Part shown: positions 53,763 to 63,000 of the stretch, piece after piece
How positions within the stretch are numbered: the stretch's first letter is position 1
Layout of the letters: the number at the start of each line of letters is the position of its first letter
DNA from: Candidatus Methylobacter titanis
GTDB lineage: Bacteria > Pseudomonadota > Gammaproteobacteria > Methylococcales > Methylomonadaceae
Assembly: GCA_029946125.1 (NCBI GenBank)
Contig: JAQSDX010000004.1
Span: forward strand, 33,912 to 97,911
Direction: 5' to 3'
Length of the DNA: 64,000 nt
Translations under genes and position numbers: made by a program
The notes under the pieces: model-generated
What the model saw: the letters and a program-made list of their open reading frames with translations, nothing else
Told to the model about the DNA's origin: nothing
Database searches by the model: none

Positions 53763-54815
53763 TTATTCTAAAGGCCGCACTGTTTTTATAAAGGCCGCAA
53801 TAAATGCCTGCACAGCTTCGTAACTGGCATCATTAGCCGGTTCAAAACGAGTAACCGGAATCCGGGCTAACATTTCCCGGCCTTGCTGATGTTGGTCGAG
53901 ATTAAACAGCAGTGTAGCAAACTTGTCTGTCACCTGCGTCGGCAGGTCTGTACGCACCACCCAGCCGTTGTTCTGTAGCGGCTCGGTTTGCCATTTAACC
54001 TCAAGCTGGCTAGCTAGTTGGGGATTTTCCTTACTGAATGTTTTCCATGGCACCGGCCAAGTTGCGGCCGCCGCGACATGTCCACGCAACACGTTGATGA
54101 TCGATGATTCCTGGGAACCGACGTAGCGGTTTTCGATGTCGTGGTTAATATCAATGCCGTGGGTATGCAGATAATACTGGGGCATCATGGTCGCAGCGAG
54201 CGCAGTCGGGGCAGGATAGGATACAGCTTTGCCCTTGAGGTCGGTGACGGCGTTAATGCCGCTATCGCGACGTACCAGAATAATGCCGCGAAAATCATCG
54301 TCATCGGCCATCTTGCCAAATACGCGATAGCCATGTTTAAGCGCGTTGACGGTTTGATAAGGATTGGGCATTGCAAAATCAAAGTGTCCGCTGTAGAGTT
54401 TTTTGTCAAACTCCTCATAATTGCGCGATGCTTCCAGGGTAAAATCTGCTTCGGGTATGTTTACGTTAAGAAAATCGACAATGGGGCCGTAAACTTCAAA
54501 CAGCCGTTTGGGGTTATGCAAGGGATGGATGCCAATCAGATATTTGGTCGCGTTAGATTTACTGTGTGTGCTGAAGTTGGGTTTATAAATGTCATCGGCC
54601 TGTTTGTTCCAGCCCGCAAGAAACGGGAAACTCAACAATAATTGCCACTTTTTTGGGATAGTTGTTTCTTGAGACGCGGAATCGATTTTAGATACTGGGG
54701 CGGTCGTCTTGGCGTTGTCCGCTAAGGCTTCCAAGGGCGGCGCGTCAGCAAAAGTAGAAAAACTGAACATCAGCAACAGCGTTATGCAGCTATATCGGCG
54801 TAAAATTGCAATCAT
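53763..54815 (-). CDS. PhnD-type phosphate/phosphite/phosphonate-binding periplasmic protein
   Basis: A 350-residue exported substrate-binding protein. After a signal peptide (1-23) and a linker, the PhnD-like domain runs from about residue 85 to the end (YLIGIHPLHNPKRLFEVYGPIVDFLNVNIPEADFTLEASRNYEEFDKKLYSG, then LVRRDSGINAVTDLKGKAVSYPAPTALAATMMPQYYLHTHG). No transporter genes accompany it; instead its stop abuts the start of a GGDEF-EAL protein, so it probably acts as the sensory receptor for that protein's periplasmic region. Its N-terminal linker of about 60 residues is longer than usual. It is divergent from phoB. The ligand is unknown. Confidence 0.9.
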   Translation of the reverse strand: MIAILRRYSCITLLLMFSFSTFADAPPLEALADNAKTTAPVSKIDSASQETTIPKKWQLLLSFPFLAGWNKQADDIYKPNFSTHSKSNATKYLIGIHPLHNPKRLFEVYGPIVDFLNVNIPEADFTLEASRNYEEFDKKLYSGHFDFAMPNPYQTVNALKHGYRVFGKMADDDDFRGIILVRRDSGINAVTDLKGKAVSYPAPTALAATMMPQYYLHTHGIDINHDIENRYVGSQESSIINVLRGHVAAAATWPVPWKTFSKENPQLASQLEVKWQTEPLQNNGWVVRTDLPTQVTDKFATLLFNLDQHQQGREMLARIPVTRFEPANDASYEAVQAFIAAFIKTVRPLE

Positions 54816-54996
54816 GATAGGTCGAAGCTCTGCGACTGAGGTTGGCGGATTAAGCTACGGTTATCAATAAGGTAAGTATTATTACGTAGATATAAGCGGG
54901 TCAAATGATACCCGTAATAGCTGAGTATTGGAATTTATTTTAACGGTTTTTTTACAGGGAGAGTGTCAACTTCAACATATAATAAGCAAATCCTAA

Positions 54997-55031
54997 TTGT
55001 CATAAAAGGGTAACATGTGGTTTGTTAAAAT
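54997..55031 (+). promoter_or_regulatory. Candidate Pho box and -10 upstream of phoB
   Basis: TTGTCATAAAAGGGTAACA at 54997-55015 resembles the Pho box (two CTGTCAT-like halves 11 bp apart); the first half matches well, the second poorly. TAAAAT at 55026-55031 follows after 10 bases, the spacing expected of a PhoB-activated promoter lacking a -35 element. The phoB ATG is 30 bp downstream. Autoregulation of phoBR is therefore likely. Confidence 0.55.
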
Positions 55032-55060
55032 ATCCCGTTTATTATTATGCTATTTGATAT

Positions 55061-55771
55061 ATGTCTAGTTTAAATATTCTCGTTGTTGAAGATGAAGATG
55101 CCATCAGGGAGATGTTGGTGATGGTTCTTGAGCAGGCCGGCTTTAGGTCGATTGCGGCAGCGGATGCGGAAGACGCGCAAAAAGTTCTGGATGATGCCTT
55201 GCCTGACTTGATTTTATTGGACTGGATGTTGCCGGGAGTCAGCGGTGTCGAATGGGCCCGACGCTTAAAAAAAGATCCCATGTATCGGGGACTGCCTATT
55301 ATTTTACTGACCGCGCGAGGTGAGGAAGAAGATAAGGTTAAAGGCTTGGAAATCGGCGCCGACGATTATATGACCAAACCCTTTTCACCTAAAGAGTTAG
55401 TGGCCCGTATCCGCGCAGTTTTACGCCGTAGCGGAAAAATAAACGATTTGGCGCAAATCACCGTAGGCGATCTGGTTCTTGATACCGAACAGCACCGGCT
55501 CAGTATCGGCGATAAACAACTGGATGTCAGTCCGACCGAATTCCGTTTAATGCAGTTTTTTATGACCCATCCCGATAAAGTCTTCAATCGCACCCAATTA
55601 CTGGATCAGGTCTGGGGACGTAGCGTCTACATTGAAGAACGAACCGTTGATGTACATATACGGAGGTTACGAAAAATTCTGGCGGAATACGGGCGGGAAG
55701 AGCTAGTACAAACTGTGCGCGGCTTTGGCTACCGGTTTTCCATAGCGGATTCGGCAACCGTTTCTACATGA
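55061..55771 (+). CDS. phoB: Phosphate regulon response regulator PhoB
   Basis: A 236-residue OmpR-family regulator. The receiver (1-120) has VVEDEDAIREML, acceptor D54 in DLILLDWMLPGVSG, and MTKPFSPKELVAR; the winged-helix domain (about 135-232) has VSPTEFRLMQFFMTHPDKVFNRTQLLDQVWG and VDVHIRRLRKIL, with the PhoB-type RTVDVHIRRLR recognition helix. It activates phosphate-starvation genes through Pho boxes. A candidate Pho box precedes it. The phoR gene follows after 89 bp, a gap that contains a 15-bp string shared with the repeat at 26763. Confidence 0.95.
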   Translation: MSSLNILVVEDEDAIREMLVMVLEQAGFRSIAAADAEDAQKVLDDALPDLILLDWMLPGVSGVEWARRLKKDPMYRGLPIILLTARGEEEDKVKGLEIGADDYMTKPFSPKELVARIRAVLRRSGKINDLAQITVGDLVLDTEQHRLSIGDKQLDVSPTEFRLMQFFMTHPDKVFNRTQLLDQVWGRSVYIEERTVDVHIRRLRKILAEYGREELVQTVRGFGYRFSIADSATVST

Positions 55772-55860
55772 TCTGTATGGATGCGGTGAAAGCAGAGATT
55801 GCAGAAACACCCAAAGTAGGCGTTTTAGGCGATATATCTGCCCATGGGTTGTAATCGATA

Positions 55861-57234
55861 ATGGACGTTTGGCAAAAAGAACTCATTATAGGACTGCTGC
55901 TGTTTTTAGCGGTATCGGTAGTGGGTGGCATGACCGGGCTGTTTATGCCCTTGGCGCTGGTGTTGACGCTGGGCATGTTAATGCACCAACTGTACCAGAT
56001 TAATCGCTTTGAAAGATGGATACGAACAGGGGGCAGGGCCAAATATCCCAAGACATCCGGCGTTTGGGAAGAGATTTATTACCATGTCTACCGCATTAAA
56101 AAGAACGAAAAAAAACGCAAAAAGAAACTGGGTAAAATGGTTGACCAGTTTCGCCAGTCCACTGAAGCGTTACCGGATGCGGCAGTCGTTTTGGGCGCCA
56201 ACGACGAGATTGAATGGGCGAATAAAGCGGCCAGAGAAGTTTTTGGCTTGCAGCAATCGGATAAAGGCCAACGCATTCCCAATCTTATTCGATTCCCTGA
56301 ATTTATCCGCTACCTTAAATCCGGAAATTATAGCGAGCCGGTCATATTGCCCTCCCCGGTAAACAATCGGATCACACTGGCGGTGCGGATTATCGCTTAT
56401 GGCGCAGGCTTGCGTCTGTTATTGGCCCAGGACGTTACCCAGCTGAAAAAAATGGAAAGGATGCGCAAGGATTTTGTCGCTAATGTGTCGCATGAACTCA
56501 GAACGCCTTTAACCGTATTGAAAGGCTATCTGGAAACCTTGCAGGACATGGATGATGGCGAGTCACCGTTATTGACCACCTCGTTTCAGCAAATGCAGGG
56601 ACAGACCGAGCGCATGCAGCATCTGGTCGATGATTTGCTGTTGCTGACCCGACTGGAAACTCAGCAAAAGAAAACCGAATGCATTAATGTCCCGGCTTTA
56701 TTAAGTCAGATTTGCAAGGAAGCGGAGACGATACATGGCAAAGCTTCCGCTTCCTCGGCAACTGCTCCTGCGTTGCTCTACCTCCCGCATCCATGCAGTC
56801 GTGCTCACGCCCCTTACCTGCATCCTGTAGGCAATTTCCCTAACCGGATTGAATTAAGCTTGGAAAGTGACGTGAATATAATGGGTGATGAGCAGGAATT
56901 GCGTAGTGCCTTTACCAATCTGTTGGGCAATGCGCTTAAATATTCGCCGGAGGATTCCGTGGTAAAAGTGCGCTGGTATCGGTCCAACGATAGCATCGTG
57001 CTGGATGTCGAGGATCAGGGCGAAGGCATTGCGGCTGCCGATATTCCCCGTGTTACCGAACGCTTTTACCGGTCTGAAGTCAAGCGTATCAAGAAAGTGG
57101 GTGGTACCGGGCTAGGCTTGGCTATCGTCAAACATGTGTTGATGCGGCACGATGCCAAGCTAAACATTACCAGTGAATTGGGCAAGGGCAGTCGATTCAG
57201 TTGTCATTTTCCGGCTAAGCGCGTTTGTCATTAG
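55861..57234 (+). CDS. phoR: Phosphate regulon sensor kinase PhoR with an in-frame repeat insertion
   Basis: A 457-residue membrane kinase. Two TM segments (about residues 10-45) form the short anchor, followed by a basic linker (KKNEKKRKKKLG), PAS (about 95-200), HisKA with acceptor H211 in FVANVSHELRTPLTVLKG, and ATPase domain (about 345-455; LLGNALKYS, DQGEGI, GGTGLGLAIVKHV). Between CKEAETIHGK and NRIELSLESD, some 30-35 residues (about 293-327; SSATAPALLYLPHPC) have no counterpart in PhoR and are encoded by the repeat family also found in the GGDEF-EAL gene, read in another frame. The protein is thus longer than E. coli PhoR (431), and the insertion lies in the flexible linker between HisKA and the ATPase domain. 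Confidence 0.95.
   Translation: MDVWQKELIIGLLLFLAVSVVGGMTGLFMPLALVLTLGMLMHQLYQINRFERWIRTGGRAKYPKTSGVWEEIYYHVYRIKKNEKKRKKKLGKMVDQFRQSTEALPDAAVVLGANDEIEWANKAAREVFGLQQSDKGQRIPNLIRFPEFIRYLKSGNYSEPVILPSPVNNRITLAVRIIAYGAGLRLLLAQDVTQLKKMERMRKDFVANVSHELRTPLTVLKGYLETLQDMDDGESPLLTTSFQQMQGQTERMQHLVDDLLLLTRLETQQKKTECINVPALLSQICKEAETIHGKASASSATAPALLYLPHPCSRAHAPYLHPVGNFPNRIELSLESDVNIMGDEQELRSAFTNLLGNALKYSPEDSVVKVRWYRSNDSIVLDVEDQGEGIAAADIPRVTERFYRSEVKRIKKVGGTGLGLAIVKHVLMRHDAKLNITSELGKGSRFSCHFPAKRVCH
56743..56838. repeat. Palindromic repeat inserted in frame in phoR
   Basis: About 96 bp, including CCTCGGCAAC, GCGTTGCTCTACCTCC and GCATCCATGCAGTCGT, matching 51657-51708 (complement) at about nine of ten positions with one single-base indel, and in part the element at 26740-26972. 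Its reading frame is shifted relative to that in the GGDEF-EAL gene but carries no stop codon. Confidence 0.78.
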
Positions 57235-57366
57235 CATGATAAGCCGGTGCTACGCTTAGTTTGAGGCAATAGCAGGAAGATATAAAAACCACATAACTTG
57301 AACAAACCCGATAAATCTTAGAGTCGATCAGCAGGTCGAAATGTATGGGTTATTAAGTTTCCTCTC

Positions 57367-58248
57367 CTAAGTGTGTATTGCATCCAAACTATGCAACACC
57401 AGCACATAGCCCGCCTGCAACCAATATTCCTGAACAATGCCCGCCTGATGTTTTTTCATCATGTCCCAAAGCTGTCTAATCAATGCATGAGGACTGGTTG
57501 CCAAGGTATTTTGGCAACTGACCAGCTGCTTGCCATATAGCTTTGGATTGGCTTTTTGCTTATCTTTAAGCAACGCTTCCAAATCGGCTAAACAAGGCGC
57601 TATTAAACCGATAATATGCGGAAAGGATTGGGCAATACTCAAGCCTTTGGGGTCAAGATCAGCCATAGCCAGTACCGGTAAGTTGAGGCGCGCTAAAAGT
57701 TGCCGCGCTGTCTTTTCACTGTAGTAGTTATCGCCTCGATATAACACCAATGGATCGGCATATTGATCCGGTAAATTCAGCCGCATGTTTTCCAGGCTAT
57801 CAAAACAGCGATAGTTTTCAATCAGCAGGATGCAATTATGCGCAGTGCCGGTTATATCCGCCAACGCCATATCCATATAACCGCGGACAGGCAACGAGTA
57901 AGACAGCCCGTTGATTTTCAATGCCATGCCGGTTAACGATCTAATTGCCAACCGGTTTTTTTTAACGGACTGTCCGGCTATTTTCTCATCCAAGGCAAAA
58001 TATAAAGCGGCTTCGCGATGCATTGCCGAAAAATCAGTAACCGAGATTTGCCCAAGATCAACGCCCGTCTCATGCTTAACCACCGCAATCAAGTCATCCT
58101 TATCCTGCTGTGTGACCTTCAGCTTGTTGCCTTGTGTTTGACCGATATTGTATTGCCGATGCAGATATGTCCAACTCTGGTTAAGCGAAAAAAGCTGATC
58201 GTCAGACCGGATCGCCCGCTCTATAACGTTTAACAATTGCTTGTTCAA
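57367..58248 (-). CDS. jetD: JetD-like Toprim nuclease subunit of a Wadjet-like system
   Basis: A 293-residue protein, last in a four-gene operon. The C-terminal half has Toprim features: CILLIENYRCFDSL (catalytic Glu, about residue 145) and AMADLDPKGLSIAQS (DxD acidic pair, about residue 197), as in topoisomerase-VI-like JetD subunits, which cleave plasmid DNA after loop extrusion by the SMC complex. The N-terminal half (TDFSAMHREAALYFALDEKIAGQSVKKNR) is a probable arm or winged-helix domain. It overlaps the kleisin-like gene by 4 bp. The Toprim assignment is strong, the family name is inferred. Confidence 0.75.
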   Translation of the reverse strand: MNKQLLNVIERAIRSDDQLFSLNQSWTYLHRQYNIGQTQGNKLKVTQQDKDDLIAVVKHETGVDLGQISVTDFSAMHREAALYFALDEKIAGQSVKKNRLAIRSLTGMALKINGLSYSLPVRGYMDMALADITGTAHNCILLIENYRCFDSLENMRLNLPDQYADPLVLYRGDNYYSEKTARQLLARLNLPVLAMADLDPKGLSIAQSFPHIIGLIAPCLADLEALLKDKQKANPKLYGKQLVSCQNTLATSPHALIRQLWDMMKKHQAGIVQEYWLQAGYVLVLHSLDAIHT

Positions 58249-59474
58249 TTTTCAGCGCTCCGAAACTGAAGAACAATATCCCTCACCTTTTTGTTACCGG
58301 AAAAATGCTGACCGGCATCGGCCTGAATCAATTTCATCTGCAAGCGTTTATTGCGTTGCTGCCGCCTTAACCATTCATTCAGCACACAACTCAACCAGAT
58401 TGAAGGTTCGATGTCATCCACGAAAGCCTGTTGAAAAGCTACGGCTGAAATGGATTGCCCCTCATTTTTCAGCACACGGTCAAAATACACGCGTAACTGT
58501 TTCCGATAAGGCGCCAAGTCCAAGGTCTTTTTGTCTTGCGGGCTTAACGACACCGTGTTTAATCCACGCTGTTTTTGTTTTGCCAACATGCTTTCCGTAT
58601 TGATACGGATTTTTTGCGCAATCTCGATTAAGTCTTCTTCCAAGGCATGATCGAGCGGATCGGCATAGGCCAACAATGCCAAAGGCTTAATCTGATTCCA
58701 GTGCTCGGGAATACTGTCGCGCTCGCTCCAGTCCTGCGGCTGATAATTTTGGTTTTGTTGTAGAAAAAAGGCAAAGCCTTGCACCAACTGCGCTCTAACC
58801 TCTATTTGCCTGAGTTCAAACAAGAAGACTTTTAACTTATCGAGAATATCCTGTAGGCGCTGCTGATAAATAGGCAGCAAACGAATCAGTTGATGATCCA
58901 GCAAGTCGTAAATCAAGGGCTGATCTTCAACAAGTTCCAACAAAAACTCCGGTTGCAGCGCGGTGATAGCATTTACCAGTTTTTCCAGCCGGGAAATATA
59001 AAAGGTGTTTTGTTTTTGTTTTTCAGCCAAAGTACGCACATTGGCAAAGCGGCTGTTAACCAGCATCAACAAATAGCGGGTATTCTCTTCCAGGATATCG
59101 GATAAATCGAAAACCAAGCGTTCGATTTCGGCAAAATAACTGTCGCAATCGTCTAAACGACTTTCATCAAACGCATCTTGATGCAGGCTGATCTGTTGCT
59201 CCAGGGTTTCGATCCAGCCGGCCAGATCGGTATCCAGTCGCCGAACCCGGTCGCTGCTCAAGGCGCTGTCGATAAACTGAGTCAAACGCCCGGCGATGCG
59301 GTAACCATCGGCGTCATGATTGACCAACACCTTCAATTGCTTGAGTTGATTGAGCGCGCGCTGGTTTTGGTTGTCCTTGTAGACCACCCCGGTAAAATAA
59401 GCCTCGGCAATCAAATCGCTATGGTTAGCCAAGGCTTTAAATAAGCGCTCCAAGCCCTGTTGCGACTGACTCAA
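58245..59474 (-). CDS. jetA: Kleisin-like subunit (JetA/MukF-like)
   Basis: A 409-residue mostly helical protein that fits the kleisin slot. The N-terminal third resembles a winged-helix region (LKQLKVLVNHDADGYRIAGRLTQFIDSALS), a long coiled middle follows (LDTDLAGWIETLEQQISLHQ, LAEKQKQNTFYISRLEKLVNAI), and the C-terminal third is again helical and rich in basic residues (LNEWLRRQQRNKRLQMKLIQ). In SMC condensins the kleisin bridges the two SMC heads. It overlaps both neighbours by 4 bp. No family motif is decisive; assignment rests on size, helical character and neighbours. Confidence 0.65.
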   Translation of the reverse strand: MSQSQQGLERLFKALANHSDLIAEAYFTGVVYKDNQNQRALNQLKQLKVLVNHDADGYRIAGRLTQFIDSALSSDRVRRLDTDLAGWIETLEQQISLHQDAFDESRLDDCDSYFAEIERLVFDLSDILEENTRYLLMLVNSRFANVRTLAEKQKQNTFYISRLEKLVNAITALQPEFLLELVEDQPLIYDLLDHQLIRLLPIYQQRLQDILDKLKVFLFELRQIEVRAQLVQGFAFFLQQNQNYQPQDWSERDSIPEHWNQIKPLALLAYADPLDHALEEDLIEIAQKIRINTESMLAKQKQRGLNTVSLSPQDKKTLDLAPYRKQLRVYFDRVLKNEGQSISAVAFQQAFVDDIEPSIWLSCVLNEWLRRQQRNKRLQMKLIQADAGQHFSGNKKVRDIVLQFRSAEN

Positions 59475-60094
59475 AACAGGCTCTCCTGAATTGCATCGGT
59501 TTCGCCCTGCTCAACGGGAATTTGTTCGTGCTCCTGAATAAACTGCAAAGCCTGATAAAAATAATCCAGCTTGCCGGTGACTTGATAAATCAGCGTATCG
59601 CGATTGGCCAAACTCAGGTAATTCCACTTTTGCAGGGTAGTTAACAGCTTCTCCAGCCGCCCTTTTACCGAATCGTCGCCGCTGGTGAAATCCTTGAATT
59701 TTGCAAATGTCTGCAAGCGGTCAGCCAAGGCCTGATTTTGTTCGATGACTTGCAACAAACTGGAAAAACTCAGCGTGTCGCCGGGCGATAAGGCCGTATC
59801 CTGATTTAAGCAGGACATCATCATATCGAGCCACTCAACCACCGGCTGCAATTCTATGCGAAACTGCTGAAAAACTTTACGGATGTCGCTGCGCGCACTA
59901 TTGTCTATGGTTCGGTAAGCCGCGTAAAATGCCAGCTGGTTTTGGGTGCTGGACAAGCGGTAATCCAGTCGCGTTAAAAATTCATCCACCTGCGTTGCAT
60001 TTTCAGGCGCTTGCAAATAACGAAAACCGGCTTCATCACTGACTTCGCAAATAAATTCGCCCTGCAACAAACGTTTTAGCAATTGATCAAACAT
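59471..60094 (-). CDS. jetB: KITE-like subunit (JetB/MukE-like)
   Basis: A 207-residue protein placed between the kleisin-like and SMC genes, overlapping the SMC by 8 bp and the kleisin by 4 bp. Its composition and likely winged-helix repeats (MFDQLLKRLLQGEFICEVSDEAGF near the start, KGRLEKLLTTLQKWNYLSLANRDTLIYQVTGKLDYFYQALQF near the end) fit KITE subunits such as MukE/MksE/JetB, which bind the kleisin. This is a positional assignment; sequence similarity to known JetB was not recognised by eye. Confidence 0.62.
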   Translation of the reverse strand: MFDQLLKRLLQGEFICEVSDEAGFRYLQAPENATQVDEFLTRLDYRLSSTQNQLAFYAAYRTIDNSARSDIRKVFQQFRIELQPVVEWLDMMMSCLNQDTALSPGDTLSFSSLLQVIEQNQALADRLQTFAKFKDFTSGDDSVKGRLEKLLTTLQKWNYLSLANRDTLIYQVTGKLDYFYQALQFIQEHEQIPVEQGETDAIQESLF

Positions 60095-63000
60095 GTTCAG
60101 CCGCCGTCAAAGATTCAAGCGTTGACAAATAATCCTCATCCACGTCCATTTCGATCAGCTCCCGGTAGCCGAACACCTGATAACGGTTTTTGAACAGCCT
60201 TAACACTTCGGGATCAGGATCGGGAAAAGCCGAAAATAAGGTAATCCGGTTTTTAGTCAGCATTTCCACCAACACTTCAATATTCATCTGGTGCAATTCT
60301 TTGAGCTCATCCATCGGCCAGATAATATTTAAAGGCTGATCTTTACGGATCATATTCACCAGCGCAATAAAAAATACGCATAAAATCAGGTACGACAAGC
60401 CGTGACTGGAGATCTGCCGCAAATCCTCGGCATGGGTGGCCCGTTTACTGCGGCCATTTTCGGTAACAATAATTTCCAGCTCCAGCAAATTAACCAGCTT
60501 CATTTCTACCCGGCCTTTACCTTTCAATTGTTCAGACACCAGTCTGACGATGTCGGCAAATTCCCGGCTCGGCAACTGTCCGTCATTAGTTCGGCTCCAG
60601 TCATCATAATTTTTGGTAAAACTGACGATTTGTTCCCAATAACCCAGCGTTGTAACCTTGGACGTTAACCGCCCTTCGATGCGCTCGATTTTTTCAAAAC
60701 GGATATTGCCGTCGATATTCGCCGCCAAGCGACGCGACAAGGAATCAATGCCACGGTCAAAACACTCCAATGCCTGCTGATAATTTTTGATGGCGTAGCC
60801 AAAAAGTTTCGCCTGACTCATTAACCAGCTTCTGGCCGTATCGGCTTCTGTCGCATACCAAGCCTGAATCCGGCTCAACCAAGCCAGTTCATCGCTATCA
60901 AAGCCTAATTCATCTTCGACACGGGCATAATAGCGGCCCGGATGGGTGCCGGGAAAGCGCGCCAATACCTGTTTCAAATGCCGGATCAGACCGGCCAACT
61001 CTTTGCGCAGAGCCTTGTGTTGCTCGGTTAATTTACGGCAATCGGTCTGCAACAGCGCCAAGGTATGGGCATTGTCAAAACTGGCCTGTTCAGGTGCGCG
61101 CTTTACATAAGCGGCTAATTCAGCCAGCAGGTTATTAATAGCTTTGATTTCCTTATCAAGCTTTTGGTACTTGATCGTTATTTGCTCCAGTTCCTTTTTT
61201 AAGGCATCACGCCGTAGTTGCATATCGGCTTTTTCAGCCTCATATTGGTTTTGCTGCTGCTTTAGTTTGGCCTCAGTCTCCCGGACTTTAACCGTCAAGC
61301 CGTCGTATAAAGACCAGTCTTTATCCAGCCAGCGTTGATACTCCTTAACCAATTGTTCCGCCTGTTCTGCGGATTTCAGTTCATCTGCTAATTGGCTGAT
61401 TTTGGCTTCAAGGTCTTTTAAGGTGGCGGTATCGACTTTTCTGTCCTGCAAGCTCTGAATCCGTTGCAGCTCCAATTGCGTTAACTCGCTGCCTTTTTGT
61501 TGATTGACCTTATTGATCAGCTGCTGCCTTTGCTCGACTTGTAACAGCATGTCGGCGGAAATCTGCTGGATTTTGGCCGCCAGCCCCAGATTCAATTGCT
61601 GTATTTCGCTTTCCAGCTGTTGTTTGAGCGTTTGCAGTCGGGTATTGCTCAAGCCGATTTGCCCTTTCACCGTGGCTTTTTCCTGCTCCAGCTTGGCCTT
61701 GCGTTCTTTCTTGCTGCGCTCAATTTGTTGCTTTAACGAGTTTAATTCTTCATCCAACCCATTTAATTGTGTTTGCAATTGCCCGGCGCTAAAAGCCGCC
61801 GCTTTGACTTGCTTTTCCAAAGCGTCGGCCACCTTTTTTAATTCCTGCAACTGTTCGTCGCTTTTTGCCTCCGCAACGTTCAGCCGGCCCAATTGGTTCC
61901 GGGCATCGGCCAACAGTCCGCGGATTTTTTCTTCATCGGCGGTAGGGTCGGCCTGCAAATTATCCAGGTTCAAGCTCAAGCCATAAAAAGTCTGGCCCAA
62001 GGTTTGCGCGACAGGCTCCAGATCGTCCCTTAACAACAAATCCGGGTTAATCATCTTGGCGATATTATTGATCCAGTCCGGCTGATGTTCTCGCAAAAAG
62101 CCCAGCAAGGTATCCGGGTTGGCGTCCAGTTGCTTTTGCAGTTGGTCAAGTGCCTCCTGGATGCGCTGTTTTTGTTCGGCTTGTTGACGTTTTTCGCTAA
62201 ACACGCCATCGATCAGCGCCTGATTTTTCTTGGTTTCCGCTTCAATTGCCTTAACGGTTTTTCCGGCTTCATCCTTTTGCTGCCGGATAGACTGAAGCAG
62301 TTCCATCTTGGCTTCCCGGTTTTCAATCAAGGCGGGATCCGGTTGGATTTGGCCAATCTGGCTGTTCAACGCACCCCAATCGCCCCGCAACTTCAATTGT
62401 TCGTCATGCAAAATAGCTTGCTGCTTCTGGTGTGCCTGCCTGAGCGACTCTCTGCCTTGCTCCGCATCTTGATTGGCGGCGGACTTGACTTCGGCGGCCT
62501 GTTGTTGCAAGTCTCTTATGCCGATTTCATAGCCGTGTTGCTGTTCGGCAAAATGCTTTTCCTTTTCCGCTTTCAGTCGCTTAAACTCGGCTTCGATGTC
62601 CTGCACATCGGACATCAATTGCTTATGGTTGTCCCGCTCCCTAGCCAAGCTGTCCGTTATTTGACCAAGACCGGCAACCAACTGTTTTTTGCCCTGCACA
62701 TCCTGTTTTTCCCAGTTGGCCTTTTCATCTTCCAGGGATTTCTTTTGCCGTTGCTCCTGCTCCAATTCGGCCTTAACGGTCGCCAGTGCGGATTTAAGTG
62801 TCTCTTCTTGTGCTTCCCAGTTTTTTTTAAGCTGTTCCAATTGCTCATTGCAGGCATTCCCCGCTTCCTGCTGGTGCTGCAAACTTTGTTGGTTTTGGTC
62901 GCGCAGACATTGCAGGCGATAGTGGAGTTCAGCCAGACTTTGCTCAACTTGAAGCAACTCATTTTCCAGCTGATTGAGCCGTTCAATTTTGTCGCGCTCC

